From Streptomyces venezuelae (GTDB lineage: Bacteria; Actinomycetota; Actinomycetes; Streptomycetales; Streptomycetaceae): a DNA stretch of 64,000 nt. The DNA is taken from assembly GCF_008642275.1 (NCBI RefSeq), contig NZ_CP029189.1, positions 1,359,001-1,423,000 of the forward strand, in the 5' to 3' direction. Under the pieces are notes generated by a model, which searched no databases, was not told where the DNA came from, and saw nothing but the letters and a program-made list of their open reading frames with translations. A program made the translations under genes and the position numbers. Position 1 is the stretch's first letter. Every line of letters starts with the position of its first letter. Below are positions 9,767-22,541 of the stretch, piece by piece.

Positions 9767-10090
9767 TCAGGCGCCGGTGCTGCCGAACTCGCGCTCCAGA
9801 GAGGCGATCTGGTTGGAACCGAGACCTCGGACACGCCGGGACTCGGAGATGCCGAGACGCTCCATGATCTGCTTGGCGCGCACCTTGCCCACGCCCGGCA
9901 GGGACTCCAGCAGGGCGGAGACCTTCATCTTGCCGATGACGTCGTTCTCCTGGCCCGTCTTGATGACCTCTTGGAGCGAGGCACCGGAGTGCTTGAGTCG
10001 ATTCTTGACCTCGGCCCGCTCCCGGCGAGCCGCGGCGGCCTTTTCGAGCGCGGCTGCGCGCTGTTCAGGGGTAAGGGGCGGAAGAGCCAC
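9767..10090 (-). CDS. mihF: Integration host factor, actinobacterial type (sIHF/MihF)
   Basis: The product has 107 residues, starting at GTG 10090 with GAGGTG eight bases upstream. The sequence runs from [17 protein letters not shown] through the conserved core [20 protein letters not shown] to a basic C-terminus ([11 protein letters not shown]). This is the Streptomyces nucleoid-associated protein sIHF: a long helix plus a helix-two-turns-helix fold that binds and bends DNA and affects condensation and development. It is unrelated to the heterodimeric IHF of enterobacteria. gmk lies just downstream. Confidence 0.95.
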   Translation of the reverse strand: MALPPLTPEQRAAALEKAAAARRERAEVKNRLKHSGASLQEVIKTGQENDVIGKMKVSALLESLPGVGKVRAKQIMERLGISESRRVRGLGSNQIASLEREFGSTGA

Positions 10091-10289
10091 GCCTACGTCA
10101 CCTCGGATGTCGAACTGTCGGATACGGACCGGTGGGCAGCCCGAAGGCACCACACCTGGCGAGCTCCCGAACAGCGATCGAAACGCGTTCGCTGCACGTT
10201 CACTCTGGTCGGAGACTAGCGGCCAACAACGCTCCAGTCAGCGAGAACGGACGAAAAGTCCTGGTCAGCCTCCACTGAACCGTACATCA

Positions 10290-10315
10290 CGGACAAAATA
10301 CCCCGGTTTTGTCCG
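10290..10315. promoter_or_regulatory. 9-bp inverted repeat upstream of mihF
   Basis: CGGACAAAA and TTTTGTCCG are separated by 8 nt. The site lies about 200 nt upstream of the mihF start, in the 304-nt gene-free stretch 10091-10394. It is AT-rich in a very GC-rich setting, so it could be an operator or part of the mihF promoter region. The rest of the gap holds the pyr terminator and nothing else I recognise. Confidence 0.4.
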
Positions 10316-10347
10316 ATGAAGAGCGTTCGAGTTTCGCCAAGAAGTGC

Positions 10348-10382
10348 GAGAGGCCGAGCCGCGGAGGTGCGGACGGCCTCTC
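10348..10382 (-). terminator. Terminator of the pyr operon
   Basis: GAGAGGCCG pairs with CGGCCTCTC just after the pyrF stop; TTCTT follows on the minus strand. Confidence 0.65.
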
Positions 10383-10394
10383 CGGAGGACCGGA

Positions 10395-11234
10395 TCACGC
10401 GGTGACGGCCGCGTGGATCTCGTCCGCGAAGCGCCGCGCCGAGTCGCGCAGGGCACTCACGTCCGGACCGTGCTTCAGGACTCCCCGCGAGACGTTCGGG
10501 ACCACGTTGCGCACGGCCTTGCCGAAGACACCCGGCAGGTCCGCCGCCGTCGCGCCCTGCGCGCCGATGCCGGGGGCCAGCAGCGGCCCGTTGATGTCGA
10601 GGTCGAAGGAGGACAGATCACCCAGTGTGGCGCCGACCACCGCGCCGAAGGAGCCCATGGGCGCGGCGTCCGCGTTCTCCGCCGCCAGGTGCGCCAGCAT
10701 CGTCGCGCCGATCGTCCGGCCGTCCTCGCGGACCGCCCGCTGGACCTCGGCGCCCTCCGGGTTCGAGGTCAGCGCCAGGACGAACAGGCCCGCGCCCGAC
10801 TCCCGGGCCAGGTCGACCGCCGGCTTCAGCGATCCGTAGCCCAGGTACGGGGAGACGGTGAGCGCGTCGGAGAACAGCGGCGACGCCGGGTCCAGGAAGG
10901 CCGAGGCGTACGCCGCCATGGTCGAGCCGATGTCACCGCGCTTCGCGTCCATGACGACCAGGGTCCCGGCCGCCCGGGCGTCCGCGACGGCCCGCTCCAG
11001 GACGGCGACGCCCCGGGAGCCGAACCGCTCGAAGAAGGCCGCCTGGGGCTTGAAGACCGCCACCGACTCGGCGAGCGCCTCGACGACCGTGCGGGAGAAC
11101 CGCTCCAGGCCCGCGATGTCGTCCTGCAGGCCCCACTGGGCCAGCAGGGCGGCGTGCGGGTCGATGCCGACGCACAGCGGACCCCGGGAGTCCATCGCCG
11201 CGCGCAGGCGGGTGCCGAACGGGGTCACAGTCAC
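10395..11234 (-). CDS. pyrF: Orotidine 5'-phosphate decarboxylase
   Basis: PyrF converts OMP to UMP, the last step of de novo pyrimidine synthesis. At 279 residues it is the longer actinobacterial/myxobacterial type. The catalytic stretch MDAKRGDIGSTM carries the Lys-Asp pair, and CVGIDPH near the N-terminus binds substrate. Its GTG start overlaps the pyrD stop by four bases (GTGA, 11231-11234), so the genes are translationally coupled. It is the last gene of the pyr operon. Confidence 0.96.
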   Translation of the reverse strand: MTVTPFGTRLRAAMDSRGPLCVGIDPHAALLAQWGLQDDIAGLERFSRTVVEALAESVAVFKPQAAFFERFGSRGVAVLERAVADARAAGTLVVMDAKRGDIGSTMAAYASAFLDPASPLFSDALTVSPYLGYGSLKPAVDLARESGAGLFVLALTSNPEGAEVQRAVREDGRTIGATMLAHLAAENADAAPMGSFGAVVGATLGDLSSFDLDINGPLLAPGIGAQGATAADLPGVFGKAVRNVVPNVSRGVLKHGPDVSALRDSARRFADEIHAAVTA

Positions 11235-12340
11235 TTGGTGGCCTTTCGGGTCTCGGCGCCCACCGCTTCGGCGAGCGTCGCGTACGGGCTGTTGGCCAGG
11301 CGCGCGGCGAGGCCCTTGTGGATGGCGCGGGCGTAGAACGGGCCCTCGTAGATGAAGGCGCTGTAGCCCTGGATCAGCGTGGCGCCGGCCAGGATCCGCT
11401 GCCAGGCGTCCTCGGCGTTCTCGATGCCGCCGACCCCGACCAGGACCAGGCGGTCCCCCACGCGGGCGTACAGGCGGCGCAGGACCTCCAGCGAGCGCTC
11501 CTTGACCGGGGCGCCGGAGAGCCCGCCGGTCTCCTTCACCAGGGACGGGGCGGACTTCAGGCCCAGCCCCTCGCGGGCGATGGTGGTGTTCGTCGCGATG
11601 ATGCCGTCGAGGCCCAGCTCCAGGGCCAGGTCGGCAACCGCGTCGACGTCCTCGTCCGCCAGGTCGGGCGCGATCTTCACCAGGAGCGGCACCCGGCGGC
11701 CGGTCACCGTACGGTCGGCTGCCTCGCGCACGGCCGTCAGCAGCGGGCGCAGCGACTCGGTGGCCTGGAGGTTGCGCAGGCCCGGGGTGTTCGGGGAGGA
11801 GACGTTCACCACGAGGTAGTCGGCGTGCCGGGCGAGGCGCTCGGTGGAGGTGACGTAGTCCCCGACGGCCTCCTCCTCGGGCACGACCTTCGTCTTGCCG
11901 ATGTTGACGCCGACGACCGTCTTGAAGACGGCCTCGCGGGCGGCCAGGCGGGCCGCCACGGCCGCCGAGCCCTCGTTGTTGAAGCCCATGCGGTTGATCA
12001 GCGCGCGGTCCGCCACGAGGCGGAAGAGGCGCTTCTTGGGGTTGCCGGGCTGGGGCTCGGCCGTGACCGTGCCGATCTCGACGTGGTCGAAGCCGAGCAT
12101 CGACATGCCGTCGATGGCGACGGCGTTCTTGTCGAAGCCCGCGGCGAGGCCGAAGGGGCCGTGCATGCGCAGGCCGAGGGCCTCGGTGCGGAGCTCCTCG
12201 TAGCGCGGGGCCAGGGCGGCCGCGGCGAAGGTGCGCAGCACGGGGGTGCGGGCGGCCAGGCGGATCCAGCGGAAGGCCAGGTAGTGGGCCTGTTCCGGGT
12301 CCATCCGCTTGAAGACCAGGTTGAAGAAGGTTTTGTACAT
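11231..12340 (-). CDS. pyrD: Dihydroorotate dehydrogenase, class 2
   Basis: The product has 369 residues from ATG 12340 ([20 protein letters not shown]), preceded by GAGGGA. The N-terminal amphipathic helices mark the membrane-associated, quinone-linked class 2 enzyme. FMN-barrel motifs include [21 protein letters not shown] and [12 protein letters not shown], where the class 2 catalytic Ser is in [10 protein letters not shown]. It oxidises dihydroorotate to orotate, feeding PyrF. A hairpin lies between it and carB. Confidence 0.95.
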   Translation of the reverse strand: MYKTFFNLVFKRMDPEQAHYLAFRWIRLAARTPVLRTFAAAALAPRYEELRTEALGLRMHGPFGLAAGFDKNAVAIDGMSMLGFDHVEIGTVTAEPQPGNPKKRLFRLVADRALINRMGFNNEGSAAVAARLAAREAVFKTVVGVNIGKTKVVPEEEAVGDYVTSTERLARHADYLVVNVSSPNTPGLRNLQATESLRPLLTAVREAADRTVTGRRVPLLVKIAPDLADEDVDAVADLALELGLDGIIATNTTIAREGLGLKSAPSLVKETGGLSGAPVKERSLEVLRRLYARVGDRLVLVGVGGIENAEDAWQRILAGATLIQGYSAFIYEGPFYARAIHKGLAARLANSPYATLAEAVGAETRKATK

Positions 12341-12368
12341 CGTCGGAAAATCCCTCTGCGCTCGTGAA

Positions 12369-12404
12369 GAGGGGGACACCCGTCGTGAAACCGGTGTCCC
12401 CCTC
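12369..12404 (-). other. Intra-operon stem-loop between carB and pyrD
   Basis: A 12-bp perfect stem, GAGGGGGACACC paired with GGTGTCCCCCTC, has a 12-nt loop. It lies about 30 nt upstream of the pyrD start, in the only long gap between carB and pyrD. It may stabilise upstream mRNA or act as a partial terminator that lowers pyrD-pyrF expression. Confidence 0.6.
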
Positions 12405-12434
12405 CCCGTGTCCGGGCTGGCTGTACTGCCTGGG

Positions 12435-15735
<3,301 letters not shown>

Positions 15736-15743
<8 letters not shown>

Positions 15744-16917
15744 GCTCGGCCTCCATCAGGGCGGTTTCCATCAAAGACGTGAAGCGGTCGAAGAGGTACG
15801 CGGCGTCGTGCGGGCCGGCGGCCGCCTCGGGGTGGTACTGGACGCTGAAGGCCGGCTGGTCGAGCAGCTGGAGGCCTTCGACGACGTTGTCGTTCAGGCA
15901 GACGTGGGAGACCTCGGCGCGGCCGTAGGGGGTCTCGGTGACCTTGTCGAGGGGCGCGTCGACGGCGAAGCCGTGGTTGTGCGCGGTGATCTCGACCTTG
16001 CCGGTGGTGCGGTCCTGCACCGGCTGGTTGATGCCTCGGTGGCCGTACTTCAGCTTGTAGGTGCCGAAGCCGAGCGCGCGGCCGAGGATCTGGTTGCCGA
16101 AGCAGATGCCGAAGAGCGGGGTCTTGCGGGCGAGGACGTCCTGCATGACCGAGACCGCGTGGTCGGCGGTGGCCGGGTCGCCCGGGCCGTTGGAGAAGAA
16201 CACGCCGTCGGGCCGGACCGCGTAGACGTCCTCGACGGTGGCGGTGGCGGGCAGCACGTGCACCTCGATGCCGCGCTCGGCCATCCGGTGCGGGGTCATG
16301 CCCTTGATGCCGAGGTCGACCGCGGCCACGGTGAAGCGCTTCTCGCCGATGGCGGGGACGACGTACGTCTCCTTGGTGGCGACCTCGGCGGAGAGGTTCG
16401 CGCCCTTCATCTGGGGCTGTTCCTGGACCTTGGCCAGCAGGGCCGCGTCGTCGGCGACGATCGCGCCGGAGGCACCGGTGAGGGCCGTGCCGGAGAAGAT
16501 GCCGACGCGCATGGCGCCGCGCTCGCGCAGGTGGCGGGTCAGGGCGCGGGTGTCGATGCCGGAGATGCCGACGACGCCCTGCTTGGCCAGCTCCTCGTCC
16601 AGCGAGCGCCGGGAGCGCCAGTTGGACGGGACGCGGGCGGGGTCGCGTACGACGTAGCCGGCCACCCAGATGCGGGAGGACTCGGGGTCCTCGTCGTTGA
16701 CGCCGGTGTTGCCCACGTGCGGCGCGGTCATCACGACGACCTGCCGGTGGTACGACGGGTCGGTGAGGGTCTCCTGGTAGCCGGTCATGCCGGTGGAGAA
16801 CACGGCCTCGCCGAAGGTCTCCCCCACAGCGCCGTAGGCGCGGCCGCGGAAGATCCGACCGTCCTCCAGGACGAGTACGGCGGGAGCTTTGGCTGCTCCC
16901 CTGGTGGAGGTCGTCAT
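15736..16917 (-). CDS. carA: Carbamoyl-phosphate synthase, small (glutaminase) subunit
   Basis: The product has 393 residues from ATG 16917 ([20 protein letters not shown]). The N-terminal CPSase domain ([32 protein letters not shown] region) precedes a class I glutamine amidotransferase domain. The nucleophilic elbow [14 protein letters not shown] carries the catalytic Cys. The His position is in [11 protein letters not shown]. It releases ammonia from glutamine for CarB. The start overlaps the preceding membrane-protein stop (ATGA, 16914-16917). Confidence 0.97.
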
Positions 16918-17504
16918 CGTTCGGCGCCTTCCGTCGTGATGGATGAGTTCTGTGTTACGAGCGTGTCGATGCTTCGAACCCAGGCGGCGTGTTCGGCCGC
17001 GCGGTCGGAGCGGAATCCGGAGTCGATCAGCTTGTCGCCGTGCGCCCAGGTGACGACCAGCAGACCGCCCTCGGTGAGTACCTTGCCCGCGATTCCCTTG
17101 TCGAGGCGGGCGCCGCGCAGCTGCGCGACCGGTACGAAGAAATCGCCTGCCCCCGGTCGGACCACGTCGAGGCCCGCGTCGGTGAGCGTGAGCTCGACCC
17201 GGCTGCGCAGGCCCAGACCGTGGGCGACGATCCGGTCGAGCCACTGCCCGGCGGTGGTGGACCCGTGGTACCGGCCGGTCAGGGCCAGCCGGTGCTCGGG
17301 CAGGCCGTCGGGTGCGGCGGGCAGCTCCGGCAGATCGTTCTGCAGAGCGCCGCGCCATTTCCAGCCCTGCCGCATCAGCCAGTAGACGAACGCGACGAAG
17401 ACGGCCAGGCCGATCACCCACGCCATGCGGGCACCGAAGCTGGTCACCTCCGCCGACTGTCGTTCGGCGGCCTCGGCGGCCAGTTGGATTACTGCAGGTG
17501 TCAC
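16914..17504 (-). CDS. Single-pass membrane protein with PH-like domain, in pyr operon
   Basis: The product has 196 residues. One membrane helix (about residues 28-45, [15 protein letters not shown]) is followed by a soluble domain of short beta-like segments that resembles bacterial PH-like domains; that likeness is an inference from pattern only. It is locked into the operon by overlaps on both sides: GTGA with pyrC (17501-17504) and ATGA with carA. I see no catalytic motif. Its fixed place suggests a membrane or regulatory role linked to pyrimidine synthesis, but its function is unknown. Confidence 0.85.
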   Translation of the reverse strand: MTPAVIQLAAEAAERQSAEVTSFGARMAWVIGLAVFVAFVYWLMRQGWKWRGALQNDLPELPAAPDGLPEHRLALTGRYHGSTTAGQWLDRIVAHGLGLRSRVELTLTDAGLDVVRPGAGDFFVPVAQLRGARLDKGIAGKVLTEGGLLVVTWAHGDKLIDSGFRSDRAAEHAAWVRSIDTLVTQNSSITTEGAER

Positions 17505-18787
17505 GCCAGTTTCCCGTCCACGACCGTTGCCCGGCCCCGCAGGAAGGTATGAGTGACGCGCCCCGGCAGCTCACGGCCCTCGTAAGGCGTGTTGCGGCTG
17601 CGGGAGGCGAAGTGTGCGGGGTCCACGACACCACGGTACGAGGTGTCGACCAAGGTCAGGTTCGCGGGTTCACCTGCCGAGACGGGACGGCCGTGGTTCC
17701 CCAGGCTGCCGATGCGCGCCGGAGCGAAGGACATCCGCTCGGCGACTCCCGCCCAGTCGAGCAGTCCGGTCTCGACCATCGTCTGCTGGACGACGGAGAG
17801 CGCGGTCTCCAGGCCGACCATGCCCATGGCGGCGGCGGCCCATTCGCAGTCCTTGTCCTCGTGCGGGTGCGGGGCGTGGTCGGTGGCGACGATGTCGATC
17901 GTGCCGTCGGCGAGCGCCTCGCGCAGGGCCAGCACGTCGCGCTCGGTGCGCAGCGGCGGGTTGACCTTGTAGACCGCGTTGTACGAGCGCACGAGCTCGT
18001 CGGTGAGGAGGAGGTGGTGCGGGGTGACCTCGGCGGTGACGTCGATGCCGCGGGACTTGGCCCAGCGGACGATCTCGACGGATCCCGCGGTGGAGAGGTG
18101 GCAGATGTGGACGCGGGAGCCGACGTGCTCGGCGAGCAGGACGTCACGGGCGATGATCGACTCCTCGGCGACGGCGGGCCAGCCGCCGAGACCGAGTTCC
18201 GCGGAGACGACGCCCTCGTTCATCTGGGCGCCCTCGGTGAGCCGGGGCTCCTGGGCGTGCTGGGCGACGACGCCGCCGAAGGCCTTCACGTACTCCAGGG
18301 CGCGGCGCATGATCACCGCGTCGTCGACGCACTTGCCGTCGTCGGAGAAGACGGTGACGTTGGCGGCGGACTCGTGCATGGCGCCCAGCTCGGAGAGCTG
18401 CTTGCCCTCCAGGCCGACGGTGACGGCGCCGATGGGCTGCACGTCGCAGTAGCCGGACTCCTTGCCCAGGCGCCACACCTGCTCGACGACGCCGGCGGTG
18501 TCGGCGACGGGGAAGGTGTTCGCCATGGCGAACACGGCGGTGTAGCCGCCGGAGGCGGCCGCGCGGGTGCCGGTGAGGACCGTCTCGGAGTCCTCGCGGC
18601 CGGGCTCGCGCAGGTGGGTGTGCAGGTCGACGAGGCCGGGGAGGAGGACCTGGCCCTCCGCCTCGATGACGGTCGCGCCTTCGGCGGAGAGGTTCTGCCC
18701 GACCTCGGCGATGGTCTCGCCGTCGATCAGGACGTCCTGCGCCTGGCCGCCGAGTACCTTCGCGCCACGGATAAGGATCTTGCTCAT
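17501..18787 (-). CDS. pyrC: Dihydroorotase
   Basis: The product has 428 residues from ATG 18787 ([14 protein letters not shown]). This class I dihydroorotase of the amidohydrolase superfamily cyclises carbamoyl aspartate. The metal motif [10 protein letters not shown] is present, along with downstream [10 protein letters not shown] and the TDHAPHP stretch that holds the catalytic Asp. It starts 2 nt after the pyrB stop and overlaps the following membrane-protein gene. A longer in-frame extension overlapping pyrB is not credible. Confidence 0.97.
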   Translation of the reverse strand: MSKILIRGAKVLGGQAQDVLIDGETIAEVGQNLSAEGATVIEAEGQVLLPGLVDLHTHLREPGREDSETVLTGTRAAASGGYTAVFAMANTFPVADTAGVVEQVWRLGKESGYCDVQPIGAVTVGLEGKQLSELGAMHESAANVTVFSDDGKCVDDAVIMRRALEYVKAFGGVVAQHAQEPRLTEGAQMNEGVVSAELGLGGWPAVAEESIIARDVLLAEHVGSRVHICHLSTAGSVEIVRWAKSRGIDVTAEVTPHHLLLTDELVRSYNAVYKVNPPLRTERDVLALREALADGTIDIVATDHAPHPHEDKDCEWAAAAMGMVGLETALSVVQQTMVETGLLDWAGVAERMSFAPARIGSLGNHGRPVSAGEPANLTLVDTSYRGVVDPAHFASRSRNTPYEGRELPGRVTHTFLRGRATVVDGKLA

Positions 18788-18789
18788 GG

Positions 18790-19782
18790 TTACTTGCTCT
18801 CCTCGGTACGGGCGGCGGCGGGGGTGGTGGTGACGGCGGGCTCGGAGCCTCCGAGCAGCAGGTACAGGACGGCCATCCGGGTGGAGACGCCGTTGGCGAC
18901 CTGCTCGACGGCCGTGCAGCGGTCGGAGTCGGCGACCTGGGCGGTGATCTCCATGCCGCGGTTCATGGGGCCGGGGTGCATCACGATGGCGTGCTCGGGC
19001 ATCTTCGCCATGCGGTCGCCGTCGAGGCCGTACCGGCGGGAGTACTCGCGCTCGGTCGGGAAGAAGGCGGCGTTCATGCGTTCGCGCTGCACACGCAGCA
19101 TCATCACCGCATCCGACTTCGGCAGCACGTCGTCGAGGTTGAACGAGACCTCGCACGGCCAGGTCTCGACGCCGATCGGGACCAGGGTGGGCGGGGCCAC
19201 CAGGGTGACCTCGGCGCCGAGGGTGTGGAGCAGGTGGACGTTGGAGCGGGCCACGCGGCTGTGCAGGACGTCGCCGACGATGGTGATGCGGCGGCCGTTC
19301 AGGTCCTTGCCGAGGCCCGCGTCACGGCCGACCAGGCGGCGGCGCATGGTGAAGGCGTCCAGCAGGGCCTGGGTGGGGTGCTCGTGGGTGCCGTCGCCGG
19401 CGTTGACGACGGCGGAGTCGATCCAGCCGGAGGTCGCGAGCCGGTAGGGGGCGCCGGAGGAGTGGTGGCGGATCACGACCGCGTCGGCTCCCATGGCCTC
19501 CAGGGTCAGCGCCGTGTCCTTCAGGGATTCGCCCTTGGAAACGGAGGAACCCTTCGCGGAGAAGTTGATGACGTCGGCCGAGAGCCGCTTGGCGGCCGCC
19601 TCGAAGGAGATCCGGGTGCGGGTCGAGTCCTCGAAGAAGAGGTTGACGACGGTGAGGCCGCGCAGGGTGGGCAGCTTCTTGATCGGCCGGTCCGCGACAC
19701 GTGCCATCTCCTCGGCGGTGTCGAGGATCAGGACGGCGTCGTCGCGCGTGAGGTCGGCGGCCGAGATGAGGTGGCGCTTCAT
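18790..19782 (-). CDS. pyrB: Aspartate carbamoyltransferase catalytic subunit
   Basis: The product has 330 residues. The carbamoyl phosphate-binding signature [12 protein letters not shown] and the later [12 protein letters not shown] and MHPGPMNRG motifs identify the ATCase catalytic chain. It condenses aspartate with carbamoyl phosphate. No regulatory pyrI follows, so feedback control probably acts through PyrR and CarB. It lies 103 nt downstream of pyrR. Confidence 0.97.
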   Translation of the reverse strand: MKRHLISAADLTRDDAVLILDTAEEMARVADRPIKKLPTLRGLTVVNLFFEDSTRTRISFEAAAKRLSADVINFSAKGSSVSKGESLKDTALTLEAMGADAVVIRHHSSGAPYRLATSGWIDSAVVNAGDGTHEHPTQALLDAFTMRRRLVGRDAGLGKDLNGRRITIVGDVLHSRVARSNVHLLHTLGAEVTLVAPPTLVPIGVETWPCEVSFNLDDVLPKSDAVMMLRVQRERMNAAFFPTEREYSRRYGLDGDRMAKMPEHAIVMHPGPMNRGMEITAQVADSDRCTAVEQVANGVSTRMAVLYLLLGGSEPAVTTTPAAARTEESK

Positions 19783-19885
19783 CTGGATGGCTCCGTGGGT
19801 GGGAGGGCAGGCGGACGGGCAGGGGTGTGGGCGGAGCAGGGCAGGCCTCGGCGCGGGCCCGGTCGGGGCCCGTCACTCGGACGGT

Positions 19886-20504
<619 letters not shown>

Positions 20505-20627
20505 ACGTCTGATGTACGTCTCACACGGTACCAGGGAGCGGCCGGTGACTCGGACCGGGCCGGTGGGGAACGGCTCTCACAGGACTGCTGGGACGAGCAC
20601 CCCGGGGGGCGACGAAGACCATTCGGC

Positions 20628-20657
20628 TTGACGCATCCAAGTAACGCTGCGTAACCT
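20628..20657 (+). promoter_or_regulatory. bldD promoter
   Basis: TTGACG at 20628-20633 and TAACCT at 20652-20657 are separated by 18 nt, matching the main-sigma (HrdB) consensus. Transcription would start near 20664, about 93 nt upstream of the bldD ATG. Confidence 0.65.
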
Positions 20658-20669
20658 CACAGTGAGTTA
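20657..20669 (+). promoter_or_regulatory. BldD box (autoregulation)
   Basis: TCACAGTGAGTTA matches the published BldD pseudo-palindrome TNACNCWGNGTNA at all specified positions but one (G for C at position 6). It overlaps the -10 end and the expected start of transcription, the right place for autorepression, which is known for BldD. Confidence 0.75.
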
Positions 20670-20690
20670 CCAGCCGCGCGGCGGAGCCGC

Positions 20691-20714
20691 ACGTAGTTAC
20701 GTAGTTACGTAGTC
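20691..20714 (+). repeat. 8-bp tandem repeats in the bldD leader
   Basis: ACGTAGTT occurs twice in tandem followed by ACGTAGTC. A second array, GTCACAGC twice, lies at 20728-20743. Both are in the bldD 5' leader. Confidence 0.6.
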
Positions 20715-20756
20715 GCAGTGTCCACCAGTCACAGCGTCACAGCGTCCGGGAGCGTT

Positions 20757-21257
20757 ATGTCCAGCGAATACGCCAAACAGCTCGGGGCCAAGCTCCGCGC
20801 CATCCGCACCCAGCAGGGCCTTTCCCTCCACGGTGTCGAGGAGAAGTCCCAGGGCCGGTGGAAGGCCGTCGTGGTCGGTTCCTACGAGCGCGGGGACCGC
20901 GCCGTGACCGTCCAGCGTCTTGCCGAGCTGGCGGACTTCTACGGGGTTCCGGTTCAGGAGCTGCTGCCGGGTACGACGCCCGGCGGGGCTGCCGAGCCGC
21001 CGCCGAAGCTGCGCCTCGACCTGGAGCGCCTGGCGGGCGTCCCGGCCGAGAAGGCCGGCCCGCTGCAGCGTTACGCGGCGACGATCCAGAGCCAGCGCGG
21101 CGACTACAACGGCAAGGTGCTGTCGATCCGCCAGGACGACCTGCGCACCCTGGCCGTCATCTACGACCAGTCCCCCTCGGTCCTGACCGAGCAGCTGATC
21201 AGCTGGGGCGTGCTGGACGCGGACGCCCGTCGCGCGGTGGCGCACGAGGAGCTCTGA
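20757..21257 (+). CDS. bldD: Developmental master regulator BldD
   Basis: The product has 166 residues from ATG 20757 (MSSEYAKQLGAKLRAIRTQQ). The N-terminal helix-turn-helix (1-70) binds DNA as a dimer. The C-terminal domain holds the c-di-GMP signature: RGD at 114-116 and RQDD at 125-128. When c-di-GMP is bound, BldD represses sporulation genes during vegetative growth. The sequence is close to the known Streptomyces BldD. An upstream in-frame ATG adds 13 residues that do not fit. A BldD box lies at its own promoter and a strong terminator follows. Confidence 0.98.
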   Translation: MSSEYAKQLGAKLRAIRTQQGLSLHGVEEKSQGRWKAVVVGSYERGDRAVTVQRLAELADFYGVPVQELLPGTTPGGAAEPPPKLRLDLERLAGVPAEKAGPLQRYAATIQSQRGDYNGKVLSIRQDDLRTLAVIYDQSPSVLTEQLISWGVLDADARRAVAHEEL

Positions 21258-21288
21258 GTCTCGGGCTCAGGACCAGCAGAAACGTTTA

Positions 21289-21336
21289 CCGGTGGGCGCC
21301 GGACCCTTGCGGGGGTTCCGGCGCCCACCGGTTTTT
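21289..21336 (+). terminator. bldD terminator
   Basis: A 15-bp stem, CCGGTGGGCGCCGGA paired with TCCGGCGCCCACCGG, is followed by TTTTT: a classical intrinsic terminator. Confidence 0.9.
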
Positions 21337-21405
21337 CGTGCCCGTGCCCGTGCCTCACTCACCGCGGCCCGCTCCCCATGCCTCCTCGCGCCGTTCTCCG
21401 CTCCG

Positions 21406-21452
21406 CATACGGAAGGGCCCGCAACGCGATGCGTTGCGGGCCCTTCCGTATG
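21406..21452 (-). terminator. nusB terminator
   Basis: A 22-bp perfect inverted repeat starting CATACGGAAGGGCCC with a 3-nt loop lies 25 nt beyond the nusB stop. Confidence 0.85.
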
Positions 21453-21477
21453 GCGGTGCCGGCGCTGGGCCGTGCGC

Positions 21478-21912
21478 TCAGCTCTCGCTGCGCCGCAGGC
21501 TCGGCTTCAGGTCCTTGAACCGGGCCAGCAGCCCGTTCACGAACGAGGGGGACTCGTCCGTCGAGAACTCCTTGGCCAGCTGGACGGCCTCGTCGATGGC
21601 CACGGCGTCCGGGGTGTCGTCCACCCAGATCAGCTCGTAGGCACCGAGCCGCAGGATGTTCCGGTCCGCGACCGGCATGCGGTCGAGGTCCCAGTCCACG
21701 GCGTAGGTGACGATCAGATCGTCGATGCGGTTCACCTTGTCGGCGTAACCCTCGACGAGATCCATCGTGAAGGCGCTGACCGGCGGCTGCCGGTCGTCCG
21801 ACCGCGCGTGGCGGATCCAGTCCGCGAGGACCTCGCGTACGGGCACCCCGCGCTGGTCGGCCTCGAAAAGGATCTGGAAGGCGCGCTTGCGCGCATTGCT
21901 CCGAGCAGCCAC
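21478..21912 (-). CDS. nusB: Transcription antitermination factor NusB
   Basis: The product has 144 residues and is all-helical. The N-terminal ARSNARKRAFQILFEADQRG and the central LVEGYADKVNRIDDLI are typical of NusB. NusB pairs with NusE (S10) on boxA RNA to stop premature termination in rRNA operons. It starts 3 nt after the efp stop (GTG) and ends the aro-efp block. Confidence 0.95.
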   Translation of the reverse strand: MAARSNARKRAFQILFEADQRGVPVREVLADWIRHARSDDRQPPVSAFTMDLVEGYADKVNRIDDLIVTYAVDWDLDRMPVADRNILRLGAYELIWVDDTPDAVAIDEAVQLAKEFSTDESPSFVNGLLARFKDLKPSLRRSES

Positions 21913-21915
21913 GGG

Positions 21916-22482
21916 TTAGTTGCTCTTCCGGCCGAGGTAGTCGCTGGTGCGGGTGTCGACCTTGACCGTCTCGCCCGTGGTGATGAAGAGCGGGACCTGG
22001 ATCTCGTAGCCGGTCTCCAGGGTGGCCGGCTTGGTGCCACCGGTGGAGCGGTCGCCCTGGACGCCCGGGTCGGTGTGCTGGATCTTGAGCTCGACCGCGG
22101 CCGGGAGCTCGACGTAGAGCACCTCGCCCTCGTGCTGGGCGACGGAGGCGGTGAAGCCCTCGATCAGGAAGTTGGCGGCGTCGCCGACGGCCTTGCGGTC
22201 GACCATCAGCTGGTCGTAGGTGTCCATGTCCATGAAGACGAAGTAGTCGCCGTCCATGTACGAGAACTGCATGTCGCGGCGGTCGATGGTGGCCGTGTCG
22301 ACCTTGACGCCGGCGTTGAAGGTCTTGTCGACGACCTTGCCCGAAAGCACGTTCTTGAGCTTGGTGCGCACGAAGGCCGGGCCCTTGCCGGGCTTGACGT
22401 GCTGGAACTCGACGACGGACCAGAGCTGGCCCCCGTCGAGCTTCAGCACCATGCCGTTCTTGAGGTCGTTCGTGGAAGCCAC
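21916..22482 (-). CDS. efp: Elongation factor P
   Basis: The product has 188 residues, the standard three-domain EF-P length. It relieves ribosome stalling at polyproline. The N-terminal KOW-like domain holds the tip loop [11 protein letters not shown], with Lys at the position that is modified in some bacteria. The OB domain carries the C-terminal [20 protein letters not shown] signature. The start is GTG. Many nearby proteins are proline-rich (P-loop kinase, MltG, SecD), consistent with a need for EF-P. Confidence 0.97.
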   Translation of the reverse strand: MASTNDLKNGMVLKLDGGQLWSVVEFQHVKPGKGPAFVRTKLKNVLSGKVVDKTFNAGVKVDTATIDRRDMQFSYMDGDYFVFMDMDTYDQLMVDRKAVGDAANFLIEGFTASVAQHEGEVLYVELPAAVELKIQHTDPGVQGDRSTGGTKPATLETGYEIQVPLFITTGETVKVDTRTSDYLGRKSN

Positions 22483-22541
22483 GGTTGCGGAATCTCCTGC
22501 ACTGGAAGACCACGGGTGCGCGCACAGCCCGGCAGAACCGG

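Noticed and set aside
9706..9834. Longer N-terminus of guanylate kinase
   Set aside because: The added 43 residues are low complexity, overlap mihF and are not seen in the family.
10165..10185. LexA-like palindrome (CGAAACGCGTTCG) upstream of mihF
   Set aside because: The half-site spacing is one base short of the actinobacterial LexA box and mihF is not a known damage gene.
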